Below, piece after piece: positions 1 through 5,441 of a stretch of 10,709 nucleotides of DNA (within the stretch, counting starts at the first letter, position 1; each line of letters begins with the position of its first letter). The notes below the pieces were generated by a model that was not told the origin of the DNA, searched no databases, and saw only the letters and a program-made list of their open reading frames with translations. Source of the stretch: Spirochaetaceae bacterium (GTDB lineage: Bacteria; Spirochaetota; Spirochaetia; SZUA-6; Fen-1364); assembly GCA_003170115.1 (NCBI GenBank), contig PMZS01000367.1:7901-18609 (forward strand), written 5' to 3'. The translations under genes and the position numbers were made by a program.

Positions 1-345
1 CCCGGCAACACCACAACCGTGTTCGCGCTCATGGGTGCGGGCGCCTTCGACGAGCCGATCGACGAGGCGCATTGCTACAACCACCAGGAGGCGCTGACAA
101 TCCTGGGAAAAACCGGCGCGTTCTTCGAGCCGCCGGAGATCGCCGCGCTTGCCGAGGATCCCGAGGGATGCCGCAAGGGAGTCCTTCCCGGGATGGCTTT
201 CAGGCTTCTCATGAACCAGGGAGATCTCGAGCGGAAGAGGAGATCGGCTTCCGAGGCGCTGAGACTTGCCCGGGAGAGATACGGAATACGGGGAGCGCTT
301 GTGTCCTTTCAGAAAGGGGAGCTGTACGACTCCGCCGATGACTGA
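1..345 (+). CDS. yqeC: YqeC-like selenium-dependent hydroxylase accessory protein (3' part)
   Basis: This is the C-terminal 114 residues of a gene that begins before the window; the frame is open from base 1 and stops with TGA at 343-345. The fragment opens with PGNTTTVFALMGAGAF and continues through DEPIDEAHCYNHQEA, a PPEIAALAEDPEGCRKG segment and a MAFRLLMNQGDLERK segment. This order (valine-rich strand ending in MGAGA, 'PIDEAHC', 'EDPEGCRKGVLPG', then an LLMNQGD strand resembling a GTPase-like NKxD element) matches the YqeC family. YqeC is of unknown biochemistry but is consistently encoded with selenium-dependent molybdenum hydroxylases. The last 8 bases overlap the start of yqeB (ATGACTGA), so the two are probably translationally coupled. 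A GTG at 19 could be read as a start, but homology continues upstream of it, so the gene is treated as cut by the window edge. The family call rests on recognised motifs and on the neighbours yqeB, xdhC and selD. Confidence 0.85.
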   Translation, partial: PGNTTTVFALMGAGAFDEPIDEAHCYNHQEALTILGKTGAFFEPPEIAALAEDPEGCRKGVLPGMAFRLLMNQGDLERKRRSASEALRLARERYGIRGALVSFQKGELYDSADD

Positions 346-1159
346 GCGCAGGCCCCTGGTCGTGGTGAGAGGCGCGGGTGACCTTGCCACTGGCGCGGCC
401 CTCTCCTTCCAGGCGGCGGGCTTCAACGTGATCATGACCGAGCTCCCCCAGCCAACCGCGATCAGGCTCACCGTGTCCTTCGCCGAAGCGGTCTATGCCG
501 GCAGTCATGCCGTTGAGGGGGTGCGCGCCGAGCGTGCCACGCTGGAGAGCTGGCCGTCGGTGCTGGAAAAGGGGAACGTGGCAGTGCTGGTGGATCCTCA
601 AGGCGCCGTGCTGGATCGCGCCGATGCGGCGGTCATCGTGGATGCAATCATGGCCAAAGCCGGCACGGGAACGACCAGGAAGAACGGCACTGTCGTCATC
701 GCCCTTGGCCCGGGGTTCACGGCGGGACGGGATGCCGATGCGGTGATAGAGACGATGAGAGGCCACGAGCTGGGCCGGATCATTCTCTCGGGGTGCGCAA
801 GTCCGGACACGGGGATGCCCGGGGAAATCGGAGGCAGGACATCCGACCGGGTGCTGAGGGCCCCGAGGGATGGACGGGTGAATCAGGCAAAGAGGATCGG
901 GGACATCGTGGCGCGGGGCGATGTCGTCATGCGCGTGGAGGAGCGGCCGGTCATCGCCCCGTTCAGCGGATGCCTGCGTGGAAGAATCCATGACGAAGTT
1001 CCTGTGCACGCGGGAATGAAGATCGGGGACGTGGACCCGCGCGGGGATGCGCGGTTCGTGCACGTGGTCTCTGACAAGGCGCGGGCGGTGGGGAGGGCCG
1101 CGCTTGAAGCGGCGCTCCACATCGGTCGGGAGCGCGGCGTCCTTCGAGTCCTCAGGTAA
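338..1159 (+). CDS. yqeB: YqeB (EF2563 family) selenium-dependent molybdenum hydroxylase maturation protein
   Basis: A complete 273-residue protein. The start is the ATG at 338, overlapping the yqeC stop; an in-frame start at 266 lies inside yqeC and is rejected because residues before MTERRPLVVV lack family similarity. Residues 7-35 form a Rossmann-like start (VVVRGAGDLATGAALSFQAAG). Residues 148-172 carry the family segment ILSGCASPDTGMPGEIGG, including Cys153. Residues 170-235 look like a small biotinyl/barrel-type domain (LRAPRDGRV, RIGDIVARGDVV, VIAPFSGCLRG). The family is known from genomic association with selenium-dependent xanthine dehydrogenase-type hydroxylases and stand-alone SelD; its reaction is not established, and a role in making or inserting the labile selenium of the molybdenum cofactor is inferred. 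No strong Shine-Dalgarno site precedes the start (an AAGGGGAG lies about 15 bases upstream), consistent with coupling to yqeC. Its stop is 6 bases from the convergent selD stop. Confidence 0.9.
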   Translation: MTERRPLVVVRGAGDLATGAALSFQAAGFNVIMTELPQPTAIRLTVSFAEAVYAGSHAVEGVRAERATLESWPSVLEKGNVAVLVDPQGAVLDRADAAVIVDAIMAKAGTGTTRKNGTVVIALGPGFTAGRDADAVIETMRGHELGRIILSGCASPDTGMPGEIGGRTSDRVLRAPRDGRVNQAKRIGDIVARGDVVMRVEERPVIAPFSGCLRGRIHDEVPVHAGMKIGDVDPRGDARFVHVVSDKARAVGRAALEAALHIGRERGVLRVLR

Positions 1160-1165
1160 GCGGGA

Positions 1166-2194
1166 TCAGCAGAGCTCTATCAGACCCGTGCCCGGCACTG
1201 TCTCCCCGATGATCGCGGCGGGGACTCCGGCGTGCCTGAGCGCCGCCAGGGCGGTCTCAGCTTCCCCCGCCCGCACCGCCGCGAGCAAGCCTCCCGATGT
1301 CTGCGGGTCAAAGAGGATATTCATGAGGTCCTGGTCAGTTGTCTTTTCTCCCGTGATGAACTTCAGCCGGAAACTCATGTTCCGTTTCGTGCCGCCCGGG
1401 ATAGTCTTCATGAGGGCGCAGTCGCGCACGGACGGCAGGAGAGGCACCGCGCTGGAATCAATCCGGATGTTGCAGAGTGAACCGGATGCCATCTCGCACG
1501 CATGCCCCAGCAGGCCGAATCCCGTGACATCGGTGCAGGCGCTGACGGGGAAATCCCTCAGAATCTCGCATGCTCCGCGGTTGAGCGTGCTCATGCCGTG
1601 ACATGCCGCGGCCAGAGCTTCTTCAGATGCCTTGCCGGACTTGGCCGCCGTGGTGATGAGGCCCGTTCCTATCGGCTTGGTGAGTATGATCCGCTCCCCT
1701 CCCTTGATCGCGTTGTTCAGCCAGACCTTTGCCGGATGAACGATACCCGTGATTGCGTAACCCAGCTTGGGCTCCGTGTCATCGATGCTGTGCCCGCCGA
1801 CCAGGGGGCAGTCGGCATCGTCCAGCGCGGAGAGGCCGCCTTCCATCATCTTGACCAGTATTTCCATGTCCAGGGTCTCCACGGGAAAGCCCACGAGGCA
1901 GACGGCCGTGCTCGGGCTGCCGCCCATGGCGTAGATGTCAGAAAGGGCGTTCGCCGCGGCAATCCGGCCAAAGGTGAAAGGGTCATCCACGATCGGCGGG
2001 AAGAAATCCACCGTGTGCACCAGAGCGCGCTCATCATCCAGGCGCAGCACCCCCGCATCCTCGCTGCGGCTGAAGTCGGCGAGCAGCCCGGGGAATTTGC
2101 GCTGGGAGAGGCCGCACAGCGCCTTGTCCAGCACGCCCGGCCCGAGCTTTGCGCCGCAACCGGCGAAACGGGAATATGAAGTCAGCCCCTTCAT
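1166..2194 (-). CDS. selD: Selenide, water dikinase (selenophosphate synthetase)
   Basis: SelD makes selenophosphate from selenide and ATP, the selenium donor for selenocysteine, selenouridine or the selenium-containing molybdenum cofactor. The protein is 342 residues, normal for the family. The N-terminal active-site loop is SRFAGCGAKLGP, giving Cys13 and Lys16 at the positions of E. coli Cys17 and Lys20. The nucleophile is cysteine (TGC), not selenocysteine, and the second cysteine of the E. coli loop is alanine here. Metal/ATP motifs follow: TVDFFPPIVDDPFTFGRIAA (61-80), NALSDIYAMGG (82-92), VGGHSIDDTEPKLGYAITG, CTDVTGFGLLGHA and LFDPQTSGGLL. The start at 2194 overlaps the xdhC stop in ATGA and has a GGGAG Shine-Dalgarno site 4 bases upstream; the frame stays open further upstream but there it is only xdhC in another frame. 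The protein ends in a cysteine. Given the neighbours, a role in hydroxylase cofactor selenation is likely; whether the cell also makes selenoproteins cannot be told here. Confidence 0.97.
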   Translation of the reverse strand: MKGLTSYSRFAGCGAKLGPGVLDKALCGLSQRKFPGLLADFSRSEDAGVLRLDDERALVHTVDFFPPIVDDPFTFGRIAAANALSDIYAMGGSPSTAVCLVGFPVETLDMEILVKMMEGGLSALDDADCPLVGGHSIDDTEPKLGYAITGIVHPAKVWLNNAIKGGERIILTKPIGTGLITTAAKSGKASEEALAAACHGMSTLNRGACEILRDFPVSACTDVTGFGLLGHACEMASGSLCNIRIDSSAVPLLPSVRDCALMKTIPGGTKRNMSFRLKFITGEKTTDQDLMNILFDPQTSGGLLAAVRAGEAETALAALRHAGVPAAIIGETVPGTGLIELC

Positions 2195-3213
2195 GTTGCT
2201 CCCTTGCCGGCGTTGCGCCTGACCGCCACGATCTCTCCAAGGATCGAGACGGCGATCTCCGCGGGAGTCTCCGCCGCGATGTCCAGCCCGACCGGCGCGT
2301 GCAGGGCATCGACGAGCCCCTTGTCGAAACCGTCGCTTGCGGCCTGGGCCTTGAGGAGCTTTGCCTTGCGCGCGCTGCCAATGAAGCCCGCGTAACGGTG
2401 GATCCTTCCCAGCACGCCACGGATGCACTCCAGGTCGAAAAGGTGTCCCCGGGTGACGATAACGGCATAGGTCGCCGAGTCGAAGGGAAATGCCTTGATC
2501 GCATCGGTGTAGCCGGCACAGACGGTCCTTACCGTGGGGGGAAACCGACCCCGCGCGGTGTAGTCCCTCCGGTCGTCCACCACCGTCACCTCGAAGTCCA
2601 GCCACGCGGCCATTGCCGCGAGGGCCTGCCCGACGTGCCCGCCGCCGAGGATGAGGAGCTTCTCCCGGGGAAAGACAGGATCGTAGAAGAGGCCGTTCTC
2701 CTCCGAGAGCAGCGGCTTTCCGGTGGCCATGCAGACTTCAGCGGCCCGCGGATCGAGAGCGAAGCCGCTCGGCGGCGGGCCTGATTCCTCCACCACCGCA
2801 ATGGACACGGTCCCGGCCGCGCCTCCCGTCATCCCCTCCAGCTTCTTCACAAACAGGATCCGGCGCCCGGCCTCCAGGGCGCGGCATGCCGTGCTGTAGG
2901 AGGAGCTGTCTGGGAGGTACTCCACGAGCATGGTCCCCGTTCCGCCGCACACCATGTTGAATCCCTCGACCTCCGCGCCCTGCATCTCCACGGTGATCGT
3001 CCGGGAGCACTTCTCCGCGATGCAGCGCAGCGCCGCTTCGACGGCCATGGACTCCCCCTTGCCGCCGCCCACCGTGCCGACGAGCTCTCCCGCCCGCTTC
3101 ACGAGCATCTTGGAACCGGCGTGTCGCGGTACGGAGCCCTGCGTGCCGATCACCGTGACCAGGGCCACACCCCCGCCGCTGCCGGCCGCTGCCTTGATGA
3201 CCTCAAAGCTCAT
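2191..3213 (-). CDS. xdhC: XdhC family molybdenum hydroxylase maturation factor
   Basis: XdhC-type proteins bind the molybdenum cofactor, help install its terminal sulfur ligand and hand it to xanthine dehydrogenase/aldehyde oxidase-type enzymes in the cytoplasm. The 340-residue protein has both family domains. The N-terminal part carries VTVIGTQGSVPRHAGSKMLV (19-38), a GTVGGGKGE glycine-rich turn (46-54) and FNMVCGGTGTMLVEYL with Cys89. The C-terminal Rossmann domain begins KLLILGGGHVGQALAAMAAW (185-204) and ends its second strand in VTVVDDRRDY; further conserved parts are VIVTRGHLFDLECI and YAGFIGSARK. In this selenium-linked setting it may handle a selenido rather than a sulfido ligand; that is inference. 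The start at 3213 has a clear AGGGAG Shine-Dalgarno site (3220-3225) with a 6-base spacer, and 12 bases separate it from the modC stop. The end overlaps selD by 4 bases (ATGA). Confidence 0.93.
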   Translation of the reverse strand: MSFEVIKAAAGSGGGVALVTVIGTQGSVPRHAGSKMLVKRAGELVGTVGGGKGESMAVEAALRCIAEKCSRTITVEMQGAEVEGFNMVCGGTGTMLVEYLPDSSSYSTACRALEAGRRILFVKKLEGMTGGAAGTVSIAVVEESGPPPSGFALDPRAAEVCMATGKPLLSEENGLFYDPVFPREKLLILGGGHVGQALAAMAAWLDFEVTVVDDRRDYTARGRFPPTVRTVCAGYTDAIKAFPFDSATYAVIVTRGHLFDLECIRGVLGRIHRYAGFIGSARKAKLLKAQAASDGFDKGLVDALHAPVGLDIAAETPAEIAVSILGEIVAVRRNAGKGAT

Positions 3214-3225
3214 GGTCTTCTCCCT

Positions 3226-3855
3226 CTATTCCGTTACCTCGCCGTCGCGAAGCTCGTAGATCCGTGTCCCCAGCAGCTCCGCTTCGGATCGATCGTGCGT
3301 CACCAGGATGACGCTCATGTCAATACTCGCGCGGAGCGCGAGGAACTCACTGTAGGTCTCGTCCCTGGTCCGCCGGTCCAGAGCGTTGAAAGGCTCGTCC
3401 AGCAGGAGAACCTTCGGACGGATCGCCAGGGCCCGGGCCAGCGCCAGCCGCTGCCGCTCACCACCGGAAAGCTCGGCCGGCCTTCGGTGCGAAAGCGGAG
3501 CAATCCTGAATCGCTCCAGGAAAGCCCTTGCCTCCCCCCGCTCCCCGCGCGGCATTGCAAAGGCCACGTTCTCTTCCGCGGTCATGTGGGGAAACAGGGC
3601 GAAATTCTGGAAAACGAACCCGACCTTCCTCTCCTGCGGGGGCAGCCTGATCCCCTTCTCAGGTGAGAACACTGTCTTGCCTTCGACGTGAATCTCACCC
3701 CGATCCGGATCCACGAGCCCCGCGATACAGTTCAGAATCGTGGTCTTGCCCGCGCCGGAGGGTCCCCAGAGGATTGCGGTCTCCCGGCCCTCGATCATCA
3801 TCGCGGCCTTGAGGAGGAACGAGGGAAGCTGCTTCTCGAAGTTGACGAGAATCAT
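3226..3855 (-). CDS. modC: Molybdate ABC transporter ATP-binding protein, short form without Mop domain
   Basis: This is the ATPase of a molybdate importer, working on the cytoplasmic face of ModB. The 209-residue protein has all ABC motifs: Walker A GPSGAGKTT (31-39), Q-loop Gln83 in VGFVFQNFALFPHMT, signature LSGGERQRLALARAL (129-143), Walker B VLLLDEP (149-155), D-loop NALD and H-loop His187 in ILVTHDRSEAE. The stretch between Walker A and the Q-loop (IRLPPQERKVGFVFQ) is typical of the molybdate/sulfate group. The usual ModC is about 350 residues with a C-terminal TOBE/Mop oxyanion-sensing domain; here the protein stops soon after the H-loop strand (IYELRDGEVTE), so that domain is missing. 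The open frame continues upstream to 4272, but that part overlaps modB out of frame; the ATG at 3855 overlaps the modB stop (ATGA) and begins MILVNFEKQL. Substrate could also be tungstate; ModB similarity favours molybdate. Confidence 0.9.
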   Translation of the reverse strand: MILVNFEKQLPSFLLKAAMMIEGRETAILWGPSGAGKTTILNCIAGLVDPDRGEIHVEGKTVFSPEKGIRLPPQERKVGFVFQNFALFPHMTAEENVAFAMPRGERGEARAFLERFRIAPLSHRRPAELSGGERQRLALARALAIRPKVLLLDEPFNALDRRTRDETYSEFLALRASIDMSVILVTHDRSEAELLGTRIYELRDGEVTE

Positions 3856-4529
3856 CGGCTGTTCTTCCCGGGAAAGAATACGCGCCGCTCGCACCAGCCT
3901 ACCACGGCCACGAGGCCGAAAGAAAGCACGACGGTCACCGCAAGCAGAATGTTCGCCTCGGTAGTCCGTCCTCCTTCCACGGCGCTGTACAGGGCCAGGG
4001 GAATCGTTTGCGTCCGGCCGGGGATGTTGCCCGCCACCATCAGCGTGGCCCCGAACTCCCCGAGCGCCCTGGCGAACGACAGCGCTGTCCCGCTGAGGAT
4101 GCCCGGCGCCGCGATGGGAAGCGTGATCCGCCTGAAGATCCTGCCCTCCGGCACCCCGAGGGTCCGCGCCGCCTGCGCATACTGGGGTTCCACGCCCAGG
4201 AGCGCCGACTTGCAGTTCTGGTACATGAGCGGGAGGGACACCACGAATGAGGCGATGACGGCAGCAGCCCACGTGAACACGACGGAGAGCCCGACCTGGG
4301 CGAGGATTCCGCCGAGGAGCCCTCTTTTCCCGAACAGCACAAGGAGAAGGTAGCCGATGATCGTCGGCGGGAACACGAGCGGCAGAAGAAGCAGCGCCTC
4401 CCAGAGCCGACGAAGGGGAACCCGGCGCGTGGAGAAAAGCCGTGCCAGGCCGAGTCCGACGGCAAAGGTGACGGCCGTTGCGCAGGCGGCGACCTTCAAT
4501 GACAGGAGGATGGGCGAAAGAACGCTCAC
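3852..4529 (-). CDS. modB: Molybdate ABC transporter permease
   Basis: This is the inner-membrane permease of the molybdate importer, 225 residues, close to the usual ModB length (about 229 in E. coli). Hydrophobic spans are visible at roughly 8-30, 44-66, 82-104, 139-160 and 193-213. The cytoplasmic EAA-type coupling loop is AQAARTLGVPEGRIFRRITL (118-137), followed by the strongly ModB-like stretch ALSFARALGEFGATLMVAGN and IPGRTQTIPLALYSAVE. The start is taken as GTG at 4529, giving MSVLSPILLSLKVA; there is no Shine-Dalgarno site, but a -10-like TAGACT ends 7 bases upstream, suggesting a leaderless transcript. It heads the modB-modC-xdhC-selD operon and shares an ATGA overlap with modC. No modA lies upstream, where the divergent SCO gene begins, so the periplasmic binding protein must be encoded elsewhere. 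Confidence 0.93.
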   Translation of the reverse strand: MSVLSPILLSLKVAACATAVTFAVGLGLARLFSTRRVPLRRLWEALLLLPLVFPPTIIGYLLLVLFGKRGLLGGILAQVGLSVVFTWAAAVIASFVVSLPLMYQNCKSALLGVEPQYAQAARTLGVPEGRIFRRITLPIAAPGILSGTALSFARALGEFGATLMVAGNIPGRTQTIPLALYSAVEGGRTTEANILLAVTVVLSFGLVAVVGWCERRVFFPGKNSR

Positions 4530-4536
4530 GGCGCGA

Positions 4537-4565
4537 AGTCTACAGAAAACAATCCCGATTGTCTT
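4537..4565 (-). promoter_or_regulatory. Predicted sigma70-type promoter of modB operon
   Basis: On the minus strand, AAGACA (4560-4565) lies 17 bases before TAGACT (4537-4542). Each matches the consensus at 4 of 6 positions. The -10 ends 7 bases before the GTG start of modB, so the predicted start of transcription coincides with the start codon. Its -35 sits on the same bases as the -35 of the opposite-strand SCO promoter. Prediction from sequence only. Confidence 0.5.
4549..4562. promoter_or_regulatory. Perfect inverted repeat between divergent promoters (candidate operator)
   Basis: ACAATC-CC-GATTGT is a perfect 6+2+6 dyad. It lies within the modB promoter spacer and runs into the overlapping -35 elements of both divergent promoters, a position where a bound protein would affect both. 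It does not resemble the E. coli ModE operator (TATA-rich half-sites) or a CopY-type copper operator. The protein that would bind it is unknown, and a 6-bp dyad can arise by chance. Confidence 0.35.
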
Positions 4566-4587
4566 TCCGCGATTGCGTCCCTATTAT
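4559..4587 (+). promoter_or_regulatory. Predicted sigma70-type promoter of the SCO gene
   Basis: TTGTCT (4559-4564) is followed after 17 bases by TATTAT (4582-4587), 4/6 and 5/6 matches to the consensus with optimal spacing. The -10 ends 7 bases before the ATG at 4595, and no Shine-Dalgarno site is present, predicting a leaderless mRNA. It is the best-matched of the leaderless-type promoters in this window. Confidence 0.6.
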
Positions 4588-4594
4588 CGAACTG

Positions 4595-5405
4595 ATGCCG
4601 TTCAATATTCCGCTGCCTGTCCCGGCACTCGCCCTTTTCACGCTCTGCCTCATGCTCCCGATGAATGCACGCGCGCAGACCGCCGGAGCCGCTTTCAACG
4701 ACATCGGCATCGACCAGAAGCTGGGAGCCATGGTTCCCCTGGACACGACCTTCAGGGGCGAAGAGGGTGAGACTGTGACCCTCCGCCAGCTCGTCACCGC
4801 GCCGACGGTCCTCGCACTGGTCTACTACCAGTGCCCGAATGTGTGTGACCTGCTGCTGACCGGCCTGGCGGGCGTCCTGGGTCCTCTTTCGGCCGAGCCC
4901 GGCAGGAACTACAACGTGGTGACCATCAGCAATTGATCCGAAAGAGACCCCTGAAGATGCGCGGCAGTCCAAGAGAAGAAGCCTGCAGACAATCCAGAAG
5001 CCCTTTCCGCCCGCATCCTGGAGATTTCTCACGGGAGACCAGGAACAGATCCACGCGGTGGCGGAATCCGTCGGCTTCCACTACGTGCGCAATGGGAACG
5101 GGTTCGACCATCCCGTCGCACTCATCATTCTCTCTCCCGGCGGCAAGGTGGTGCGCTACATGCTTGGCGCGGACTTCCTGCCCTCCGACCTGAAGCTCTC
5201 GCTTATGGAAGCACAGGCGGGCAGGATCGAACAGACCATTGCAAGGCTCGCCCGGATCTGCTTCCGGGTGGATCCGAAAAGTCACACGCTCGTGTTCCAG
5301 ATGACGCGGGTCGTGGCCACGATCACGCTGGTGCTCGCGGGACGCCTTGCGATTTCACTCGTCTTTCTAGGCCGAAGGAGAAAGCGGCGCCTCAGCGGCT
5401 CGTGA
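4595..5405 (+). pseudogene. SCO1/SenC/PrrC family copper chaperone-like protein, frameshifted
   Basis: SCO proteins are membrane-linked thioredoxin-fold proteins that deliver copper to cytochrome c oxidase or act as thiol reductants in the periplasm. The gene begins at ATG 4595 with a signal-peptide-like stretch (hydrophobic 8-22, likely cleavage after NARA, residue 27). Cys80 and Cys84 in YYQCPNVCD form the CxxxC copper motif. The first frame runs to TIS (residue 112), then meets TGA at 4934-4936. The protein continues one base later, from 4932, with IDPKETPEDA, then WRFLTGDQEQIHAVAESVGF, the conserved copper-ligand His in GFDHPVALIILSPGGKV (about 172), DFLPSDLKLSLMEA, and a C-terminal membrane span before a basic RRRKRR tail. 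Removing one A at 4931-4932 restores the family motif VTIS-IDPKETP and a protein of about 269 residues, normal length. No other damage is visible, so a sequencing error, a recent mutation or a +1 frameshift are all possible. Confidence 0.85.
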
Positions 5406-5426
5406 TACTCTGATGCGGCCCGCCCG

Positions 5427-5435
5427 TGGTACACT
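5427..5435 (+). promoter_or_regulatory. Predicted extended -10 promoter of the hybrid kinase
   Basis: TGG-TACACT forms an extended -10 element (TGn plus hexamer at 5430-5435) ending 6 bases before the ATG at 5442. No good -35 is found at 16-18 bases upstream, as is common for extended -10 promoters. There is no Shine-Dalgarno site, so a leaderless transcript is predicted. It lies in the 36 bases between the SCO stop and the kinase start. Confidence 0.4.
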
Positions 5436-5441
5436 TTCCTC

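Noticed and set aside
209..1120. Long minus-strand open frame of 303 residues opposite yqeC and yqeB
   Set aside because: It is antisense to two recognised genes, rich in Arg, His and Pro, and shows no domain; such frames are expected in GC-rich DNA.
2195..2605. N-terminal extension of selD in the open frame up to 2605
   Set aside because: The extension lies within xdhC in another frame and has low-complexity composition; the SelD family start and a Shine-Dalgarno site support 2194.
3856..4272. N-terminal extension of modC in the open frame up to 4272
   Set aside because: It is the out-of-frame shadow of modB; the ABC domain begins at MILVNFEKQL and the ATGA overlap with modB fits operon structure.
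4934..4951. TGA in the SCO gene as a selenocysteine codon, suggested by the nearby selD
   Set aside because: Reading through the TGA in the same frame gives five residues (SERDP) and then another TGA at 4949-4951, whereas the family motifs continue in the +1 frame. A frameshift explains it; selenocysteine does not.
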